Shown: positions 1 through 7,497, counted from the first letter of the stretch. The stretch is 10,753 nt of DNA from Ruminococcus sp. UBA7013 (GCA_002449585.1 DJXD01000038.1:1-10753), one strand, 5' to 3'. Translations and numbers: made by a program. Notes: generated by a model from the letters alone, not told the origin.

Positions 1-1432
1 AGAACTCCCTCAGGAAGATTTGATTGATGCTATTTCTGTATCAGAGAATTTTACTTCTTTCTCGGAAGAATCCCCCACTCCTGAAAATGCAGAATTGACA
101 GAAGCCCCCGACCTGATGCCCGAAGAATTGCCTCAATTTGATATTGATGCTGTTCTTCCCGATATTACTGCTGAAAAAATCACAGAGCCGGAAGCAGATG
201 GCTTTGATGCATTTTCTGAAACACAAGATCCGGAGGATGCCCTTCCTGATCTTGATTATCTGGATGAAGAAATCCAGCCGCCTGATATGGATACCCTTCC
301 GGATCTGGAATATCTGGAAGATGATCTTTCAGATTCCACACTGGAAGATATTCCCCCTGAACTCCCGGAAGAACCTGAAAATTCATCTGCTTCTGAACCA
401 GAAGAAGTGATTTCTGAACCAAAACCATTATTCCGTATTTTCGTAACTGCCGCAATTCTGATTATTTTCATACTTGTTATCATACTATGTTTCAAAAATG
501 GCGTATTCAGCGAAAAAGAAGGCTATCATATGCCCGATCTTGTCGGCCAGAATTATTATACACTGGAAGATAATAATCTTAGTCTGGATATTCAGATTGA
601 TAAATCTGATTATTCTGCCTATGAAAAAGATATTATCTATGCTCAGGATATTCCACCCGGTGCGGATGTTATGCCCGGCCAGACAGTGCATATCAGTGTC
701 AGTATGGGCTTAGCAATGACGCAAGTTCCAGATATTAAAAACTATCAGTATGAATATGCTGATAAAGTTTTGAAACAGGCAGGCTTTGAAGCAGAATATT
801 TCTATGAAAAAAGTCTTGATGGCACAGAAGAATATAATATTATCCGTACAGAGCCGCCAATTGGTTCAGAAGTGCCCCTTGGTTCAAAATTGACTGTTTA
901 TGTCAGCCAGGGTCTTGGCAGTACTGCCGCATTGGTGCAGGATGTTGTTGGCAAACCGCTGGAGGAAGCTGTTAATCTCTGCAAAATGTATGGTCTTGAT
1001 GTCGAAACGATCGGCGTTCCCTCATTGCAGCCAGTAAATACCGTTCTGACCCAGAGCCTTGAACCAGCTATCACAGTTAATTTTCATACTGTCATTACAC
1101 TCACTTATAGTAATGGGGAAGCACCGCAAGGCACAGTAGAATTCAATCTCGAACTTCCGCCCTATGCAAATGGCCGCTTTATTCTGGATTTTATTAATAA
1201 AGATGGTACTGTGATCGCATCCAGCGGCATGATCATTGCCGGATTCTCTGCCGGAAGTATGATTCCTGTAGAAGGCTACGGCGCAGAACAGATCACTGTT
1301 ATTCTGAATAATGATACTACCAATCAGCAGGCAGAGCTTGGCACTTATGAATTTGATTTCACAACTGGTGTATGTACTCCACTGACAGAGGATATTCAAA
1401 AAGCATTTGAAGCTGTGGGGGGCATCGGATAA
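1..1432 (+). CDS. PASTA-domain membrane protein, 5'-partial (probable C-terminal part of a PrkC/PknB-type Ser/Thr kinase)
   Basis: The reading frame is open to the left edge (first full codon at 2), so the true start lies outside; the TTG at 20 has no ribosome-binding site and is not a credible start. Counting residues from that TTG, 1-135 are acidic and proline-rich with short repeats (LPDLDYLDEE at 75-84, LPDLEYLEDD at 93-102). Residues about 137-158 form one membrane helix. Three PASTA domains follow at about 169-229, 235-298 and 304-365, then a beta-rich tail of about 100 residues. PASTA domains outside the membrane bind muropeptides or cell-wall precursors, and in Firmicutes they usually sit behind a cytoplasmic kinase. 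The kinase domain is not visible, so that identity is inferred from architecture. A PASTA protein without a kinase is the alternative. The third PASTA domain is the most divergent. A strong terminator follows directly. Confidence 0.85.
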   Translation, partial: ELPQEDLIDAISVSENFTSFSEESPTPENAELTEAPDLMPEELPQFDIDAVLPDITAEKITEPEADGFDAFSETQDPEDALPDLDYLDEEIQPPDMDTLPDLEYLEDDLSDSTLEDIPPELPEEPENSSASEPEEVISEPKPLFRIFVTAAILIIFILVIILCFKNGVFSEKEGYHMPDLVGQNYYTLEDNNLSLDIQIDKSDYSAYEKDIIYAQDIPPGADVMPGQTVHISVSMGLAMTQVPDIKNYQYEYADKVLKQAGFEAEYFYEKSLDGTEEYNIIRTEPPIGSEVPLGSKLTVYVSQGLGSTAALVQDVVGKPLEEAVNLCKMYGLDVETIGVPSLQPVNTVLTQSLEPAITVNFHTVITLTYSNGEAPQGTVEFNLELPPYANGRFILDFINKDGTVIASSGMIIAGFSAGSMIPVEGYGAEQITVILNNDTTNQQAELGTYEFDFTTGVCTPLTEDIQKAFEAVGGIG

Positions 1433-1435
1433 CAG

Positions 1436-1465
1436 AAAATCCCCGTCATCCGGCGGGGATTTTTC
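1436..1465 (+). terminator. Rho-independent terminator after the PASTA gene
   Basis: A perfect 10-bp stem (AAAATCCCCG at 1436-1445 with CGGGGATTTT at 1454-1463) encloses an 8-nt loop, and the T run ends the stem. It starts four bases after the stop codon at 1430-1432 and isolates the PASTA gene from the promoter 16 bases downstream. Confidence 0.9.
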
Positions 1466-1472
1466 TGATAAG

Positions 1473-1495
1473 GTCAACCGTTGACATTCCGGAAT
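1473..1495. promoter_or_regulatory. Candidate ArsR operator: two adjacent palindromes
   Basis: GTCAAC-C-GTTGAC (1473-1485) is a perfect 6-bp inverted repeat around one base and covers most of the -35 box. It is followed at once by the perfect 10-bp palindrome ATTCCGGAAT (1486-1495) in the promoter spacer. Binding to either would block RNA polymerase. ArsR/SmtB dimers normally autoregulate from such sites. The assignment to this repressor is inference from position, and the sequence does not match a known SmtB operator that I can recall. Confidence 0.5.
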
Positions 1496-1509
1496 TTCTG
1501 TGCTATAAT
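1481..1509 (+). promoter_or_regulatory. Consensus sigma-A promoter of the arsR-like operon
   Basis: The -35 box TTGACA (1481-1486) and -10 box TATAAT (1504-1509) are both perfect matches with a 17-nt spacer. A TG at 1501-1502 gives an extended -10. Such a strong promoter fits a gene set held off by a repressor. The ArsR start codon lies 31 nt past the -10 box. Confidence 0.9.
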
Positions 1510-1540
1510 AATGTTAATTACAGGTACAGGGGGAATTTTC

Positions 1541-1843
1541 ATGCAGGAAGCATTGAAAAACAAGGAAGTATTTCAAGAAGTTGCGGAGCTTTTGGCATTA
1601 TTTGGAGATGTGACCAGAGTCCGGATCATGGCGGAATTACTAGATCAAGAACTATGTGTTAGTGAGATAGCTGGAAATCTGGATATGACAGCCTCAGCAA
1701 TTTCGCATCAACTGCGGATACTCAAACAAGGGCGGCTTGTCAGAAGCCGAAAAGAAGGCAAGACGGTATTTTATTCTGTAGCAGATTCTCATGTCAGGAG
1801 TATTTTTTATCTGGCATTGGAGCATGTTACAGAATCGGGCTGA
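1541..1843 (+). CDS. ArsR/SmtB-family metal-responsive transcriptional repressor
   Basis: This 100-residue protein is of normal family length. The ATG at 1541 is chosen because AGGGGG (1528-1533) sits 7 nt upstream; the longer frame from 1481 would begin inside the -35 box. It has a winged helix-turn-helix with FGDVTRVRIMAEL at 21-33 and recognition helix about 49-64 (MTASAISHQLRILKQG), then the wing (RSRKEGKTVFYSV). The C-terminal helix carries Asp82-x-His84, His95 and Glu98, which is exactly the D-x-H-x10-H-x2-E spacing of the SmtB alpha-5 zinc site. One Cys (39) lies in an ELCV motif, but the ArsR-type multi-Cys site is absent. Zinc or cobalt sensing is therefore favoured over arsenic. It is the first gene of a unit with a solute-binding protein (24-nt gap) and an epimerase-like gene. 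No metal exporter gene is adjacent, which is unusual. Confidence 0.9.
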   Translation: MQEALKNKEVFQEVAELLALFGDVTRVRIMAELLDQELCVSEIAGNLDMTASAISHQLRILKQGRLVRSRKEGKTVFYSVADSHVRSIFYLALEHVTESG

Positions 1844-1867
1844 TTTTATATAAAAAAGGAGATATCT

Positions 1868-3298
1868 ATGGAAAAATGCAAATTATTGCTGTGTCTGCTG
1901 GCCGCTTGCTGTCTGTCATTGACAGCTTTTTCCTGTACACAGGATCAGGAAGGAAAAAATATCTCAGATAAAGACAGCTCACAGGAAACCAGAGAACAGA
2001 TTGCAACACTTGCTAAACAGGATGATCGTCTTTCAGGGGAATTGGAAAATAAAACTATCAAATGGCTTTCTGACTGGGACATCAATCCGGATGAAACGGG
2101 GAAAAATACGCCGCCAGAATTGATTATATTTCAGGAACGTTATGGCGGTACAATTGAATGGTATCCCTGTCTTTATGAGGAACGTTATGACAAGCTGGCA
2201 AATTATATTAATGCTGGCGAAGGCATTGACTTTTTCTATGCTGGAAATTCTGATGCATTTCCCAAAGGTGCAATCAGAAACATGTTTGTTCCCTGTGATT
2301 CATATATTGATTTCAGTAGTCCGCTATGGAAAGATGTCAAAGAAATGAATGATTCTGTGATGTGGAAAAATCAGCATTATATGGCAGTTGTAGAAATGAC
2401 CGGGGATAATTGTGCTGTGATCTATAATAAAGATACGATTCAGGAACTTGGCTTTGAAGATCCATATCTATTATATCAAAAAGGGGAATGGGATTGGAAT
2501 ATTTTTAAAGAAATGCTCCGGAAATTCTGTGATCCGGAAAATCAGAAATATGGTCTGGATGGCTGGTGGTTTGAATCGGCTCTTTCTGCTACGACAGGAG
2601 TTCCTTATATAGGCATGAAAGATAGCCAGCTGATCAGCAATCTGGCAGATACGAATATCAGCCGGGTGCAGAATTTCCTGTATGATTTATATCAATCTGA
2701 TTGCATTGCTATTGGTGTTGGAAATTTTGGCTGGACAGAACATCCTTCTTATATCCGGGACGGAAAGGAATTATTTTACCCTGTAGGGCTATGGAGCATG
2801 TATGCAGAAGCGCATCATATTGATCCGCAGACCGGACAGGATGGGGGCTGGAAAGGCACATTTGGAGAAAACTGCATGTTTGTTCCCATGCCGAAAGATC
2901 CGAATGCTGATGCATATTATATTCCAGCTAATATGAATGCTTATTGTTTTGTCCGGGATGGGCAAAATCCGGAAGGCACGGCAAAATTTTTGGATTGTAA
3001 ACGGCTGCTTCTTCTAAATGAGGAAATTATGGAAATTGCAGATGCACAATTTGCTAATAATTTCACATGGACTCCCGAAATGATTTCACTCAAGAATGAG
3101 ATGAATGCACTTGCAATGGAGCATCCTGTTATTGATTTCAAGAATGGTGTTACTTCGGATCTGTTCAGTCTGCTGGACAGCAGTGAATATGGAATCCGTG
3201 CGGCTGGAAAGGGTGTACCTTGGGAAGAATCGCTTTCAGCAATCCAGAATCCTGTGCAAAGCATGATTGAAGAAGCCAATAACAGCAAGGAATCTTAA
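1868..3298 (+). CDS. Extracellular solute-binding lipoprotein (ABC transporter family 1 type)
   Basis: This 476-residue protein starts at the ATG at 1868, six bases after AAGGAG (1856-1861). It has a short basic N-terminus, a hydrophobic stretch at 6-21 and a probable lipidated Cys23 in LTAFSC. The lipobox is imperfect (Phe at -2), and five cysteines lie in the first 23 residues, which is unusual. A polar linker (24-60) leads into a periplasmic-binding fold: a strand TIKWLSDWDINP at 63-74, then segments typical of sugar-type binding proteins such as NCAVIYNKDTIQELGFEDP (181-199) and GEWDWNIFKEM (206-216). These proteins capture sugars or oligosaccharides outside the membrane and pass them to an ABC permease. 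No permease or ATPase gene lies nearby, so the protein may serve a distant transporter or act as a sensor. Ligand unknown. Co-transcription with the arsR-like gene is likely; the next gene starts 31 bases after its stop. Confidence 0.85.
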   Translation: MEKCKLLLCLLAACCLSLTAFSCTQDQEGKNISDKDSSQETREQIATLAKQDDRLSGELENKTIKWLSDWDINPDETGKNTPPELIIFQERYGGTIEWYPCLYEERYDKLANYINAGEGIDFFYAGNSDAFPKGAIRNMFVPCDSYIDFSSPLWKDVKEMNDSVMWKNQHYMAVVEMTGDNCAVIYNKDTIQELGFEDPYLLYQKGEWDWNIFKEMLRKFCDPENQKYGLDGWWFESALSATTGVPYIGMKDSQLISNLADTNISRVQNFLYDLYQSDCIAIGVGNFGWTEHPSYIRDGKELFYPVGLWSMYAEAHHIDPQTGQDGGWKGTFGENCMFVPMPKDPNADAYYIPANMNAYCFVRDGQNPEGTAKFLDCKRLLLLNEEIMEIADAQFANNFTWTPEMISLKNEMNALAMEHPVIDFKNGVTSDLFSLLDSSEYGIRAAGKGVPWEESLSAIQNPVQSMIEEANNSKES

Positions 3299-3329
3299 AA
3301 AAATTTGTCTAAGATTTGGAGTGATTTAT

Positions 3330-4283
3330 ATGAGAAAAGTATTAGTAACAGGAGGATGCGGCATGATCGGTGATCATGTATGTTCCGGTTTTCTGAAAAA
3401 AGGCTGTGAAGTTGTGGCCATTGACAGCAATCAAAGTAATTATAATCTGAATAAAGCACATTTTACGTTTTATCAAGCCTCGCCTGTAGACAAGACAACC
3501 TATTCCGATGTAATGGAACGATATCATTTTGATACTGTCATTCATCTGGCATGTACAGCAGATAATGATTTTGGCCATATCATTACAGAAGCAGAGATAA
3601 AACAGAATGAAAAATGCAATGAATTTATTTATGAATCAGCTGTCAACACACAGGTAAAGCAATTTATCCTGATCAGCACAACACAGCTTTATCAGATTCC
3701 TAAAACAAGAGAACCTTTGCATGAAGATGATTTTATAAAGCCTGTCACAAATTATGCAAAATTAAAATCTGCATCAGAATATAAACTTGCTGCTGATATT
3801 GGCCGCAGACCGGGCATGACCTGCGTTATCCTGCGGCTTGCGCCTGTATATACAAAAACATTTAAAGAAAATCTGGAATCCAAAATCACAGATCCAAAAG
3901 ATGGTACAAAATTTATTTATGCTGGGGAATATGGCTTTCACATGTGCTGTGTGCATAACATGGTTGATTTTCTTCTGAATTTTGTACAGGCGGCAGATGA
4001 AAATGATAATCTCACTGGCGTGTATAACATGGCAGATAAAACATTAACACTTGCCTCTGAAATTGTTGCCTATCTGAAAGAACATCATCGGCTTGGAATT
4101 GTTGTACAGAAAAATCCCCCTAATACCAGTCTGACAGCAATCAGAAATCTGATCGGCAACAAAGAGCTAAAAACAAATTATCGTTTTCTGGATTTCACAA
4201 CGATTCTAAATAATACTACGTTTGATATTACTAAAATTGCAAAATTCTGTTCTTTTCGCTGGAATGTGACCAATACCAAATAA
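3330..4283 (+). CDS. NAD-dependent epimerase/dehydratase-family protein (extended SDR)
   Basis: This 317-residue protein starts at the ATG at 3330, eight bases after GGAG (3318-3321). The start is supported by the Rossmann beta-1 strand immediately following, and the open frame upstream lies in the preceding gene. VLVTGGCGMIG (4-14) is the GxxGxxG dinucleotide motif. Asp32 at the end of beta-2 suggests NAD rather than NADP. VIHLACTAD (70-78) is the family's beta-4 segment. The catalytic pair Tyr142-x3-Lys146 (NYAKLKSASE) is present with Ser116/Thr117/Thr118 before it. LRLAPVY is the usual strand before the substrate domain. The family acts mostly on nucleotide sugars (epimerases, dehydratases, reductases); the substrate cannot be read from the sequence. 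It is the last gene of the arsR-like unit, ended by the hairpin at 4288-4310. Confidence 0.85.
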   Translation: MRKVLVTGGCGMIGDHVCSGFLKKGCEVVAIDSNQSNYNLNKAHFTFYQASPVDKTTYSDVMERYHFDTVIHLACTADNDFGHIITEAEIKQNEKCNEFIYESAVNTQVKQFILISTTQLYQIPKTREPLHEDDFIKPVTNYAKLKSASEYKLAADIGRRPGMTCVILRLAPVYTKTFKENLESKITDPKDGTKFIYAGEYGFHMCCVHNMVDFLLNFVQAADENDNLTGVYNMADKTLTLASEIVAYLKEHHRLGIVVQKNPPNTSLTAIRNLIGNKELKTNYRFLDFTTILNNTTFDITKIAKFCSFRWNVTNTK

Positions 4284-4310
4284 AAAAAGCCCCGGATTCT
4301 GTCCGGGGCT
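4281..4310. terminator. Bidirectional Rho-independent terminator between convergent genes
   Basis: A perfect 8-bp stem, AGCCCCGG (4288-4295) with CCGGGGCT (4303-4310), encloses a 7-nt loop. On the minus strand it is followed by a run of seven T. On the plus strand it is followed by ATTATTT. It can therefore stop both the epimerase-like transcript and the dockerin transcript, and is stronger for the latter. Confidence 0.9.
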
Positions 4311-4316
4311 ATTATT

Positions 4317-5597
4317 TCAGATCAGTTTAACAATTTTCTTCATAATAACAAGCGCATCTGAAGCATCAGGCTTTCCGCTCTCATCTACATCAGCGGCAAC
4401 TTCTTGCGCTTCACTCAAAGAAGCTTTTCCATAAATCGCTTTATTCAAAAGAATGACATCCATGATATTCACTGTTCCATCCAGATTGACATCACCAGAA
4501 AGCGGCTGTTCCAACGGGGAAACATTTTCACTTGTGGTTTCTGTCGGAGGATCTTCGGGGGAAACAGAATCAAAGGCAATATTAACAGGTCGCATATATG
4601 TCACATTATTTTCCGTATCCGTACCGAACAGGTTCACACTGCCGTTTTTCTTCGGGATAATCATTCCAGTTTCATTGATTTCGGCAACATCCAAAAGAGA
4701 AGAACGCCATGTAACTGTACCACTGGCATTGGGATATTCCATTATAATCGTTTTAGCTGGATCTGTCAGATTCAAAGCATTAGAATCTGTAATATCATAA
4801 TAATAGGCTTCTGGCACAACAACCTTGCACTCTACAATCTGATTATCTACAAATGCTTGAATCATACATTCACCGGGGCTAACTGCTGTAACAAGTCCAT
4901 TATTATCTACCGTTGCTACATTTGGATTATCGGAAAACCAGATTGGTGTTTGTGTGCCGTTATAAACATACAGCTGTCTAGTGCTTTCCCGATTAGGCCG
5001 GATCTGTGTAGGTTCCATATATATTTCACGGGTCACAATTGCCAGTGAACCATTATTGCAATCTTCACGCATACCTCCCTGCATCATTTCTTTGCTTCTG
5101 TCACGATCCGTATACCAGAAAGCAGAAGAACCATCCATCCCCTCCCATTCAAACTGAATGGGGAAGCTTCCGCCGCTGATACCATCCTGCAATGTAAAAT
5201 ACAATGTCAGCATGATTTCCTCTTTCAGTTCATTGGCTGTACTGTGAGCATCTCCGGCTGAACATGTCATCCAAAGCAAATGCTGATCTTCATTACAAGC
5301 GACATTAAAATTCTTTCCTGCTTTATTTACAGCTTCAAAATCACAATAAATCAGCCCTTCACCATAACGAATTCCAAAAGATGCCGCACACACGCCTGTT
5401 CTGTTATCGGAAAGAAACAGATTAATGGCTACTTTGCCATCTTCCCCGATTTCATTGGCTGTAATCCGTTTATTCTCAATTGTCAGCACTGGAGTGCCAG
5501 CTGCTGATACTGGCATGATAAAAGATGTCAGCCCTGCAATTGTAATTGCAAGCGCAGTACAAGATGCCGTTATTTTCTGATAAATATTACTGCTCAT
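4317..5597 (-). CDS. Secreted cohesin-like / BIG2 / type I dockerin protein
   Basis: This 426-residue protein starts at the ATG at 5597, with AGGAGGG (5604-5610) six bases upstream. A Sec signal peptide covers 1-33, with likely cleavage after SAA. Residues about 35-187 look like a cohesin-type beta sandwich (VAINLFLSDN, FGIRYGEGLIYCDFEAVN, EIMLTLYFTL). Residues about 193-262 resemble a BIG2 Ig-like domain (WFSDNPNVATVDNNGLVTAVSPG), and 265-345 is a weaker second one. An acidic, threonine-rich linker precedes a complete type I dockerin at 367-426. Its first calcium loop has D369, N371, D373, N377, D380; the second has D403, D405, S407, D411, D414. The dockerin would dock the protein onto a cohesin scaffold outside the cell, and the cohesin-like part could bind another partner. 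No catalytic domain is present, so an adaptor role is inferred. It is a single-gene unit with its own promoter and terminator. Confidence 0.85.
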   Translation of the reverse strand: MSSNIYQKITASCTALAITIAGLTSFIMPVSAAGTPVLTIENKRITANEIGEDGKVAINLFLSDNRTGVCAASFGIRYGEGLIYCDFEAVNKAGKNFNVACNEDQHLLWMTCSAGDAHSTANELKEEIMLTLYFTLQDGISGGSFPIQFEWEGMDGSSAFWYTDRDRSKEMMQGGMREDCNNGSLAIVTREIYMEPTQIRPNRESTRQLYVYNGTQTPIWFSDNPNVATVDNNGLVTAVSPGECMIQAFVDNQIVECKVVVPEAYYYDITDSNALNLTDPAKTIIMEYPNASGTVTWRSSLLDVAEINETGMIIPKKNGSVNLFGTDTENNVTYMRPVNIAFDSVSPEDPPTETTSENVSPLEQPLSGDVNLDGTVNIMDVILLNKAIYGKASLSEAQEVAADVDESGKPDASDALVIMKKIVKLI

Positions 5598-5635
5598 AAA
5601 ACGCCCTCCTCAGAATATATGAATTTTTTGTTTAT

Positions 5636-5664
5636 ATTATAGCACATATTTTTTCAATTTTCAA
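5636..5664 (-). promoter_or_regulatory. Promoter of the dockerin-protein gene
   Basis: Read on the minus strand, TTGAAA (5659-5664) and TATAAT (5636-5641) are separated by 17 nt, and TGC directly precedes the -10 box to give an extended -10. Transcription would start near 5629, leaving a short AT-rich leader before the AGGAGGG site. Confidence 0.75.
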
Positions 5665-5817
5665 TGTATTTTTTGTGAATTTTTTCTTTATTTTTCATTT
5701 TAAATTCTGCATTTTAGGGGAACTTCTCCTGTTCTCCGGTTCATAATTCAGACTTATATTTTTTACAAAATATTCATAAAATGTTTCCGGATAACTACTG
5801 CATCTCCCGTGATTTTA

Positions 5818-5826
5818 TGCTATAAT
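5818..5826 (+). promoter_or_regulatory. Extended -10 promoter of the CPBP-tadA-LRR operon
   Basis: TGC-TATAAT (5818-5826) is a perfect extended -10. The expected -35 position (near 5798) matches poorly, so activity probably depends on the TG motif. It also rules out the upstream frame beginning at 5809 as a translation start, since that would lie before the transcription start. Confidence 0.65.
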
Positions 5827-5859
5827 AGAAAAAGAAAAATCTCAAGGGGGGATTTCTCA

Positions 5860-7011
5860 TTGATACAAAAAGAAACAGCATTGCAAAAAATGATTGATGT
5901 TGTAGAAGATGCTTCTTTCCCTTATCAAGATTCTGATTATCAGGAAGCGTTCCGCAGCTGGAGACGCAAAAAGAAAAATCCCTATGCTTTCCGGTTTACG
6001 AAAAATCCAAAAGAATCCGCCTTTTCAGAAAGCCCTGCCGCTGCTGCCGCCTCTCCTGCCCAAACAGAACAGGATGTTCTGACCCGAATCGGTACACTGA
6101 CGGGCATTCTTCTGATCTGTTGTCTGGTGATTGAAAATCTTCTCGATAAAGCTGTTGTTCTGCTGATGAATCTGCTGCATCTGCATATCCAGATCGTATT
6201 TCTGGGAGAAAGCCATCTGTTTGGAGATCAGAAACTTGTATTCTGGGTTTCTTCTATGATCCATCTCTTGAAATATCTGATTCCTGCTCTCCTGCTTCAA
6301 ATCTTTCTGCGCCTGCCGCTGCGTGTCAGCATTCCTTTAAAGCTTCGTAATCCGCCGCAAATTCTGACAGGTTTGATCCTGACCATGCTTTTGAGCGTCG
6401 GAATGGGGATGTTTGGCATCTCTCGTTCCGCAGAATTGGAAAAATATAGGCTGATTTCCAGCGCAGTCAATGCCGAAGATCAAAGAATTATTCTCTATGT
6501 CCTAATGATGATTTTTGTTCTGCCGCTGATGGCTGAACTTCTCCTGCATGGCTGTCTATTTCAGGTACTCCGCCAGTTTGGTGATGATTTCGCTATGATT
6601 GCAACCGCCATTCTTGCCGCCGTCATGACCCATAACGCACCGGATGCCCTTCGGATCGGCCTTTTGCATCTAACTATTTCTTATTATCTGACACAAACCG
6701 GCAGTTTCGGAACGGCTGTTCTGCTCCGCATTGTACATGAAATTTACATGTTTGGCCTGTTCTGTGCTGAAACATTCAACAGCATCTATTCTCCGCAATG
6801 GTGGCTGATGGTGCTTGTACCCTGTATTTCCGGGATCATTGCAGGATTATATATTCTCCGGCATAAAAATCAAAAACCGGATCAGCCGTTTCCTAATCAG
6901 ACTTATTTAAACATGCAGGAAAAATTTACAGCATTCTTTTCTCCTATGCCAATGATGGCCTTTTTGCTCTGCTGTGCATTTCTCATGATTGCTACAGCCA
7001 TGCTCACATAG
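5860..7011 (+). CDS. CPBP (Abi/Rce1-like) family membrane protein with degenerate active site
   Basis: The start chosen is TTG at 5860, eight bases after AAGGGGGG (5844-5851), giving 383 residues. Residues 1-75 are polar and basic (RSWRRKKK), then alanine-rich, and should be cytoplasmic. Several membrane helices follow between about 78 and 383, including a final one near the C-terminus. Residues 222-300 align with CPBP intramembrane proteases, which cleave prenylated or bacteriocin-type substrates using EExxxR, FxxxH and HxxxN/D motifs. Here motif 1 reads AELLLH (225-230, with His231 before Gly if the next residue is counted), so the first catalytic Glu is Ala and the Arg is His. Motif 2 keeps only His258 and motif 3 keeps only His293. 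Loss of proteolysis is inferred. The stop codon overlaps the ribosome-binding site of tadA, so the two genes are co-transcribed. An alternative is a general multi-pass membrane protein only distantly related to the family. Confidence 0.7.
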   Translation: MIQKETALQKMIDVVEDASFPYQDSDYQEAFRSWRRKKKNPYAFRFTKNPKESAFSESPAAAAASPAQTEQDVLTRIGTLTGILLICCLVIENLLDKAVVLLMNLLHLHIQIVFLGESHLFGDQKLVFWVSSMIHLLKYLIPALLLQIFLRLPLRVSIPLKLRNPPQILTGLILTMLLSVGMGMFGISRSAELEKYRLISSAVNAEDQRIILYVLMMIFVLPLMAELLLHGCLFQVLRQFGDDFAMIATAILAAVMTHNAPDALRIGLLHLTISYYLTQTGSFGTAVLLRIVHEIYMFGLFCAETFNSIYSPQWWLMVLVPCISGIIAGLYILRHKNQKPDQPFPNQTYLNMQEKFTAFFSPMPMMAFLLCCAFLMIATAMLT

Positions 7012-7021
7012 AGGTGATCTT

Positions 7022-7492
7022 ATGCAGGAATTTTATATGAAATATGCGCTTTCTCTGGCTGGACAGGCCGCCGCATTGGGAGAAGTTCCCGTTGGGGCGG
7101 TGATCATCCAGAAAAATACAGGCGAAATCATCGGAGAAGGCTATAATCAGCGTGAAATCAAGCGTCATGCGCTTGCACATGCGGAATTATCCGCCATAGA
7201 TGCCGCCTGTCGTAAACTTAGCGGCTGGCGGCTTCCGGATTGTGTCATGTATGTGACATTAGAACCCTGCATGATGTGTGCAGGGGCAATTATTCAAGCA
7301 AGAATAGAAAAAGTTTACTTTGGCGCATATGATCTAAAAAATGGAGCAGTCAGCTCCATTGTACAGGGGTTTGCTCTACCGAATCAATTCCGCCCGGAAT
7401 ATCATGGCGGTATTTTACAAGAGGAATGTAGTCAGCTCCTGTCAGATTTTTTCAAAAGACTGCGCATGAAAAAGAAAGAAGGGAATCTATGA
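7022..7492 (+). CDS. tadA: tRNA-specific adenosine deaminase TadA
   Basis: This 156-residue protein has the usual TadA length. The ATG at 7022 follows GAGGTGA (7011-7017), which overlaps the previous stop. TadA converts the wobble adenosine 34 of tRNA-Arg(ACG) to inosine in the cytoplasm, letting one tRNA read several Arg codons; it works as a dimer. The zinc site is intact: His53-Ala-Glu55 supplies a ligand and the proton-shuttling Glu, and Pro82-Cys83-x2-Cys86 supplies the other two ligands. EVPVGAVI near residue 21 and MYVTLEPCMMCAGAI (76-90) are family signatures. The last codons (KKKEGNL) overlap the next gene in an ATGA junction (7489-7492), so LRR translation is coupled to tadA. The DNA of this tail recurs before the second LRR gene. 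Confidence 0.95.
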   Translation: MQEFYMKYALSLAGQAAALGEVPVGAVIIQKNTGEIIGEGYNQREIKRHALAHAELSAIDAACRKLSGWRLPDCVMYVTLEPCMMCAGAIIQARIEKVYFGAYDLKNGAVSSIVQGFALPNQFRPEYHGGILQEECSQLLSDFFKRLRMKKKEGNL

Positions 7493-7497
7493 GTTTT
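7470..7497 (+). repeat. 28-bp start-region repeat, copy within tadA end and LRR1 start
   Basis: Covers the last seven tadA codons, the AAGGG ribosome-binding site and the first codons of LRR gene 1. It is identical to 8817-8844. Confidence 0.9.

Larger units (their letters stand above)
5598..5859. other. Divergent AT-rich intergenic spacer
   Basis: This 262-bp spacer separates the start codons of the dockerin gene (minus) and the CPBP-like gene (plus). It holds one promoter for each direction. Between them, 5665-5815 is rich in T runs and shows no gene, hairpin or RNA element that I can recognise. Confidence 0.7.

Noticed and set aside
1022..1477. 151-codon minus-strand open frame across the PASTA gene end
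   Set aside because: It is antisense to the conserved PASTA region and runs through the terminator hairpin; no start signals are visible.
4404..5048. 214-codon plus-strand open frame
   Set aside because: It lies entirely opposite the dockerin gene, has a composition unlike a folded protein (rich in Ile, Arg, His, Cys) and has no ribosome-binding site or promoter.
5809..5859. Upstream extension of the CPBP-like gene to 5809
   Set aside because: It would begin before the extended -10 promoter at 5818-5826, while TTG at 5860 has a strong ribosome-binding site at the right distance.
7022..7492. TadA-like deaminase as part of an antiviral or toxin system
   Set aside because: Length, HAE and PCMMC motifs and the full-length match fit the housekeeping tRNA deaminase; there is no toxin or defence domain.
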